A stretch of 64,000 bases of DNA from positions 2,545,226-2,609,225 of the forward strand of contig NZ_CP081183.1 in the NCBI RefSeq assembly GCF_019693215.1, read 5' to 3'. A program made the position numbers and the translations under genes. The notes under the pieces are model-generated. The model had not been told where the DNA came from and searched no databases. It worked only from the letters and a program-made list of their open reading frames with translations. The first letter of the stretch is position 1. Each line of letters starts with the position of its first letter. This document shows positions 59,660-64,000 of this stretch, one piece after another. This stretch comes from Salinarchaeum sp. IM2453 (GTDB lineage: Archaea; Halobacteriota; Halobacteria; Halobacteriales; Salinarchaeaceae).

Positions 59660-60990
59660 AGGTGAACTACCCGTGTCTCTCACTCGCTGCGATAGCCGTT
59701 CGTTCCTTGATGGAGAAACTTCCTGGTTCCGCGACGCAATTTGCAGACATAATCGCAATGTCCACAGGGAACGCAGTCTTCATAGGCGTTGATTCGGCCA
59801 TGTCCTGACCTACATCTTCAGTTGAAGGTCTGATTCCAAGTTCTTGCAGTCCGAGGCGGATGACTTCTAATGCAGCGTTATAGTCCCTATAAGCATCGAA
59901 TCCACACGACGGAAACGAGTGCTCACGTACCCATAACGACTTATCCGTCTCACACCCACATTGTAAATAGCGTTTCGTTGTGCCTTCTAGTAGCACCTAA
60001 ATAACGTGACATCCATTTTTCTCCTCGACGGTTGAATGACCTGATCGTTTCCCGCCACAACATTGCTGCAATGGTCTAAACATTCCTATCACCTGTCTCG
60101 TAGCTTTCACGTCCAAATCCTCGAGGAACACGGCGTCGGACCGTGTAGTATATTCGTGAGCAAGTTTCTCTTGATACTCCTCACGCTGGTTATGTAACCG
60201 TTCATATGCCTAAGCAAGGGTTATCTGGCTTGGCTTCTAGTTATTCGAGCTGTGCTCTCTTCGGGAGGGATTACAGCATCGGTGGTCAATACTCACGCTC
60301 GCATTGTTTGTCGGATTACGCAAACGATCGTCCATCTGAGTCGTGAATAAACTTAGTGATGCCGAAATCAACCCTGACTGTATCTTCTGGAACGAGATCT
60401 CCGACGGCTAGTTCGTCTGGGTATCCCGGGTTACACTCGACAACAATGCTGACGGACCAATCGCCAGTCGTCTCTTTTTTTTTTGTATTATCTTTGTGAT
60501 CTCGCCGTAGTCGGGAGTGGGCGGTGATATGTGAGATGTGAGTCACTGATTTTGGAGAAGTTCACGATTGCGTGACCCGTTCCATCCACGCCGAAACCGG
60601 ACTGGTTGTACACGATGCTGCGGAACTCTCGCGGGGCTTTCCATTTCAACCGGCCAACGTCGTAGCCTCGATTTTGGAGTGATTCAAGCACGCTTTCGCT
60701 TTGTTTGATGCGGTGGATAGACATTTGTAGCCACCTGAAGTATGAGTGTTGCCACCTCGACTAGCATTCCTTTCACCTGGTTGTTCTGGTGAAGTTGTTC
60801 TGTACCCCCGTATATGAAGGGTTGCCGTATTCTGGGCGTGAGCGGTATTCTTGCGTAATCTCTCCTCAACTACGACTGATTTTGTGGGGTGGTTGTCATT
60901 TGAACGTTCGGAAATTAGAGAGCGCACAGCTGTATTCCTACCCTATTCGCTCCCATCGGTCTCCCCTTGAGGACGAGGGCTTAGCCTGTA
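59660..60990 (-). pseudogene. Decayed IS1341-type tnpB
   Basis: On the minus strand, broken pieces of one TnpB occur in order. Around 60720-60560: SVLESLQNRGYDVGRLKWKA and PREFRSIVYNQSGFGV. Around 60480-60320: TTGDWSVSIVVECNPGYPDE and EDTVRVDFGITKFIHDSDGR (the catalytic Asp region, with DFG in place of DLG). Around 59990-59700: LQCGCETDKSLWVREHSFPS, then CGFDAYRDYNAALEVI, the zinc ribbon and catalytic tail. Frameshifts and stops separate them; the N-terminal part is barely traceable. The right edge (60945-60995, CTCCCATCGGTCTCCCCTTG) matches 7820-7865. No TnpA. Inactive. Confidence 0.75.
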
Positions 60991-61458
60991 AGAGTTAAAC
61001 CTGGAACCTGAGCTCTCAGTATAGAGTTGAGATTGAGACATCGATGCAAACAATCTGTAGCACAACACTTAATATTGAAATAATGAATTATCCCATTAAG
61101 TATAATTTTTATTTGTATTTAATTTATCTTAACATTATTATTTTAAGATATATTATCTTATTTCTTTTGTATATATGTACTATTTTATTTTATTTTTATA
61201 TTTTTTGTCTATTTTACTAATAATGTAATCTTATGGTTTAATTCAATTTTTATTATGAATTATTTTCTAGTATATAATTTATTTTTTATAAATTTATTAT
61301 AATATCATATGGATCTCTTCCGATCAGTCGATTATGAAGTAGGAATTCTTCAAATGAATCTATTTTAACAATGTTTGTGACAAGATAAGCTCAAGAATCA
61401 AGACATGTATGTTGCATAGCGGGGTGTACCCATTCCGAGTGAGTACTGTTAGTCAGCA
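60991..61458. other. Extremely AT-rich gene-free region
   Basis: Especially 61060-61310 is almost only A and T in long runs. No genes or hairpins were recognised. It may be a hotspot for horizontal DNA or a structural site; nothing can be said on function. Confidence 0.4.
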
Positions 61459-62409
61459 CTACGAGTCATGATAATGTTCCTCGAATGTCGACTGGTCAGG
61501 ACGGCGGAAGGGGCCAACAGAAGTCACAGCCGCAGCTCCTGCAGCGTTCCCAAGCTGAGATAAGTCGGCAAGATCACGTACACCATCAACGTATGCACGC
61601 AGAATTGCAGCGTCGAATGCATCTCCGGCACCTGCAGGATCGGCGACTTCAACATCATACCCAGCGTGTTTGTGTTTCGAGATGAGTACTCCATCCTCAA
61701 ATTGGGCCGCAATTGATCCGTCTTCGCTGAATGTACAGAAAACCATCGTCGTTCCATCCGGGGAAACTAATTCTTTAAGACCATCGTACGTCGGATCGTA
61801 TCCTGCTAATTCGAGATCGTCGTTGCTTGCGAAGATTAACGAGCAGTTTGCAGCAATATTTTCGACCAGTTGTGCATATTCGTCTGGATTAGGCCATTGG
61901 CTTGGTCGTCCATTGAGATCAAAGGAGATCGCAACGTCATGTTTCTTTGCACGATCAATTGCCTCCAGAACAGCATCTTGGCTTACGGCTGGATGCATTG
62001 ACGTACCGCTTAGATGAAGCATGGAGATATCCTCAAAGACAGACTTACTGTCGTCTGGTAACGCAAATCCAAAGCAACTGTTGGCAATCCAAGCGTCCCA
62101 CTGTCGGTCCTGAGTTGGAGTGTACGCGATAAACGGCGTGTTTTTCTCTGAGGTCGTCAGTAATCCAGGAGAGATATCAAGTTGCGTGAGATGAGTCCGT
62201 ATTGCCTGACCAAATACATCGTTGCTGAGTTTAGTGGCAAAGTACGGTGGTCTTCCAAAAATGGCCAAGGATCTGGCAACATTGGCTCCAGTTCCACCCA
62301 TGAACCATCGAAGTGAGCTACCTTCTGAAACTGCTGGTGGTTCTACAGGATAGAAATCTGCTGTTGTATCGCCTGCAACCAAAATATTCGATTGCGAATT
62401 TGAGCTCAT
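61459..62409 (-). CDS. PfkB-family sugar kinase
   Basis: A 316-residue ribokinase-fold enzyme. N-terminal NILVAGDTTADFYPVEPPAV, then FMGGTGANVARSLAIFG (first signature), VAISFDLNGRPSQWPNPDEY, and the second signature VADPAGAGDAFDAAILRAYV with the catalytic Asp (GAGDAFD). It phosphorylates a sugar or sugar acid with ATP; likely substrates for haloarchaeal members are 2-keto-3-deoxygluconate or fructose. No pathway neighbours in the window to decide. Single gene. Confidence 0.88.
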   Translation of the reverse strand: MSSNSQSNILVAGDTTADFYPVEPPAVSEGSSLRWFMGGTGANVARSLAIFGRPPYFATKLSNDVFGQAIRTHLTQLDISPGLLTTSEKNTPFIAYTPTQDRQWDAWIANSCFGFALPDDSKSVFEDISMLHLSGTSMHPAVSQDAVLEAIDRAKKHDVAISFDLNGRPSQWPNPDEYAQLVENIAANCSLIFASNDDLELAGYDPTYDGLKELVSPDGTTMVFCTFSEDGSIAAQFEDGVLISKHKHAGYDVEVADPAGAGDAFDAAILRAYVDGVRDLADLSQLGNAAGAAAVTSVGPFRRPDQSTFEEHYHDS

Positions 62410-62758
62410 GCGTTAGCTTTCGAAAAGTACTGAAATAAAGGTCCCTGTAAATATGAAAAGCTAGTGTAAAACAGATTATACGATTATTTGATCAGCATAT
62501 TCTTAGAGATAATATAGTTTCATTCGAACGTTTGGATTCGTCAAGTGCTTGGATATTCCCGAGATCTCAATCGCAGTTACTAAGATGTTTAATATATCAT
62601 ACAATATCTTAGCGATCATTCAATAGTATATTTATCCTGGATATAGCGGGGCTTGTGGGAGATTTCCGATTATTTCAGGAATAAATAATTCTAAAAATTG
62701 CACATAACCAATATATTAAATCATAATTTTTACTATGCTATTCGCATAGGGTTATTGT
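62410..62758. other. AT-rich intergenic region
   Basis: Divergent spacer between the sugar kinase gene and the partial gene at 62759, presumably holding both promoters. No gene recognised. Confidence 0.35.
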
Positions 62759-64000
62759 ATGATAATACCAGTCAGTAGGGACATGATGACAGGGCACGAT
62801 GAGCTTGTTGAGGTGCGGTTAGAAGAAACAATAGACATCGACTTTAACCTAAGTGGGGATGGAACATATGCCGATGCAGGGGCAGTTGAAGGGCGGATGC
62901 TTGTTGACTTTGAGGTTAATCGATCAAAGTTGCTTGAAAAGATTGATCGAGGAGAAGAGATTCCAGTTACCGACAAAGTCAACGCATTTCTTGAAGAATG
63001 GTCGGAAGACAAGGTCAACACAAATCGGGTAGAGCTTGAGTATGGACAGCTCTTGTTCAGGGGTGCTGAACCGGTGGGAATTAGTTCTGCATTTGAGCTA
63101 CAACAGTCTTTTGATCCATCACAACTTCGTTCAAGCTCTCCCGAAGAAATTAAACGGGAACTACGTATCGAAGAGGATTATGAAACAACATATGATGACA
63201 TTGCAAACGATGTCCAGTCATATCTTGAACGAGAGGGGATCAACGCTGATATCTCATTTAATGTACCCGTGCACATCCAAGCTAAGGCCAATCCAGCGGT
63301 TGAAGGAGCCGACTACACAATTGAGCTTGCAAACAATGAGCCAGTCGGAATCGAGATGATTACTGTCGAAGTAAATATGCCGCCAGAGATCGGTCGAGAA
63401 GTAGAACTTGGTCATTCCGGAGATAGAGAGGGAGAGTGGAGTAGCAGGCGTGCTGTCGAGGGTAAGAGATACGATCCAGAAGAGGAAAAGTACGTCTTCA
63501 GCGTATCGTCGCTGTCACCAACAGATAAGGAGGGAGCATCTCGAGAGATTAGATTTCACGTCCCTGCCAAAGCTCAGCGAACACTTCGAGAGGTATCTGG
63601 AGAAGCAAAGTTCACTCGGAGACAACCATTTTCAAACCTCGTACCAGTCGCATTGTTTGATGCTGGTGGACATCGGATTGCGTCATTTAACGCAGAGGAT
63701 CAACAACAAGATGGTGAAGTTGGAGACATCACTGCCAAGGGACATATTAATGCAACATTTGAAACGCCAGCCCAAGATATTACGGTTGGAACGACAGCAA
63801 AGGTTAGCAAACGCTTCCAAGTTGAGGGAGTTGTGCCATTTAATGCGGCCATAAAAGTTGAAGAGATTCTCACAGAACGAGGAATCAAAGATTACCATAC
63901 AGAAAAAGTAGAACAAAATCGAAATATGCGGGAGGGGCAGGAATTTGAAGTGTATAACGGAGGCTTTGAGAAAGGCCATATTTTGGTAGACGGTACGCGT
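62759..64000 (+). CDS. Unrecognised acidic protein, C-terminally cut by the window
   Basis: An ATG at 62759 opens a frame of 414 codons that is still open at the last base; another ATG pair follows eight codons later (62783). The product is acidic, soluble and predicted beta-rich with helices: MIIPVSRDMMTGHDELVEVR, IDIDFNLSGDGTYADAGAVE, YADAGAVEGRMLVDFEVNRS, YTIELANNEPVGIEMITVEV, LSPTDKEGASREIRFHVPAK, TAKGHINATFETPAQDITVG. There is no signal peptide, Cys motif or membrane helix in the visible part. The repeating beta pattern suggests tandem beta-sandwich domains. No family recognised. Confidence 0.75.
   Translation, partial: MIIPVSRDMMTGHDELVEVRLEETIDIDFNLSGDGTYADAGAVEGRMLVDFEVNRSKLLEKIDRGEEIPVTDKVNAFLEEWSEDKVNTNRVELEYGQLLFRGAEPVGISSAFELQQSFDPSQLRSSSPEEIKRELRIEEDYETTYDDIANDVQSYLEREGINADISFNVPVHIQAKANPAVEGADYTIELANNEPVGIEMITVEVNMPPEIGREVELGHSGDREGEWSSRRAVEGKRYDPEEEKYVFSVSSLSPTDKEGASREIRFHVPAKAQRTLREVSGEAKFTRRQPFSNLVPVALFDAGGHRIASFNAEDQQQDGEVGDITAKGHINATFETPAQDITVGTTAKVSKRFQVEGVVPFNAAIKVEEILTERGIKDYHTEKVEQNRNMREGQEFEVYNGGFEKGHILVDGTR

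Overview
The window looks like part of a low-GC halophilic archaeon (Haloarchaea; the AT-rich intergenic DNA recalls Haloquadratum-like genomes, but the genus is an inference). Evidence: strongly acidic proteins, Tat-type signal peptides and lipoboxes, haloarchaea-restricted families (HalOD1, DUF7344-like regulators, DUF1102-like surface proteins, DUF5789-like and DUF7475-like proteins), an archaeal type IV pilin, and many decayed IS200/IS605 (IS1341-type TnpB) fragments. I saw no rRNA, tRNA or CRISPR array.

Layout. 0-2 kb: the end of a secreted dockerin-like protein, then a GC-rich relic of a TnpB element. 2-14.7 kb: a surface-protein locus with six related Tat-exported DUF1102-like proteins, two HTH-plus-membrane regulators, a zinc/membrane protein gene interrupted by an in-frame TAG, and a SipW-like type I signal peptidase. 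14.8-20.4 kb: a nuclease-rich island (CoiA-like protein, PD-(D/E)XK protein, HNH endonuclease, second PD-(D/E)XK-like protein) without a visible methyltransferase, followed by a DUF5789-like protein. 20.4-22.2 kb: a plasmid- or virus-type coiled-coil protein among inverted repeats. 22.3-27.3 kb: an MMPL/RND exporter facing a multi-PAS hybrid histidine kinase. 27.6-37.5 kb: an envelope region (frameshifted GIDE-like membrane protein, DUF457-type protein, pilin, ParB-like protein, PAP2 phosphatase, polysaccharide flippase, CDP-alcohol phosphotransferase) bounded by two directly repeated 500-bp MITE-like elements; a glycerophosphodiesterase follows.

39.2-48.3 kb holds the most notable content: one compact minus-strand operon for a soluble [NiFe] hydrogenase with all maturation factors (small subunit, large subunit, protease, hypC, hypD, hypE, hypA, hypB, hypF). 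The small subunit has Asp where the first proximal-cluster Cys is expected. The operon promoter region has a diverged second copy about 9.7 kb away, and a fragment resembling the inside of hypE lies beside that copy, which suggests a decayed duplicate operon.

48.6-59.4 kb: a catabolic set (acyl-CoA ligase, UspA, a thiolase-like protein with Ser in place of the catalytic Cys plus its DUF35 partner, TAXI-TRAP transporter, quinone oxidoreductase, MFS carrier, cupin, IclR regulator). 59.7-61 kb: a decayed tnpB, then very AT-rich DNA. 61.4-64 kb: a PfkB sugar kinase and an unrecognised protein gene that runs off the end of the window.
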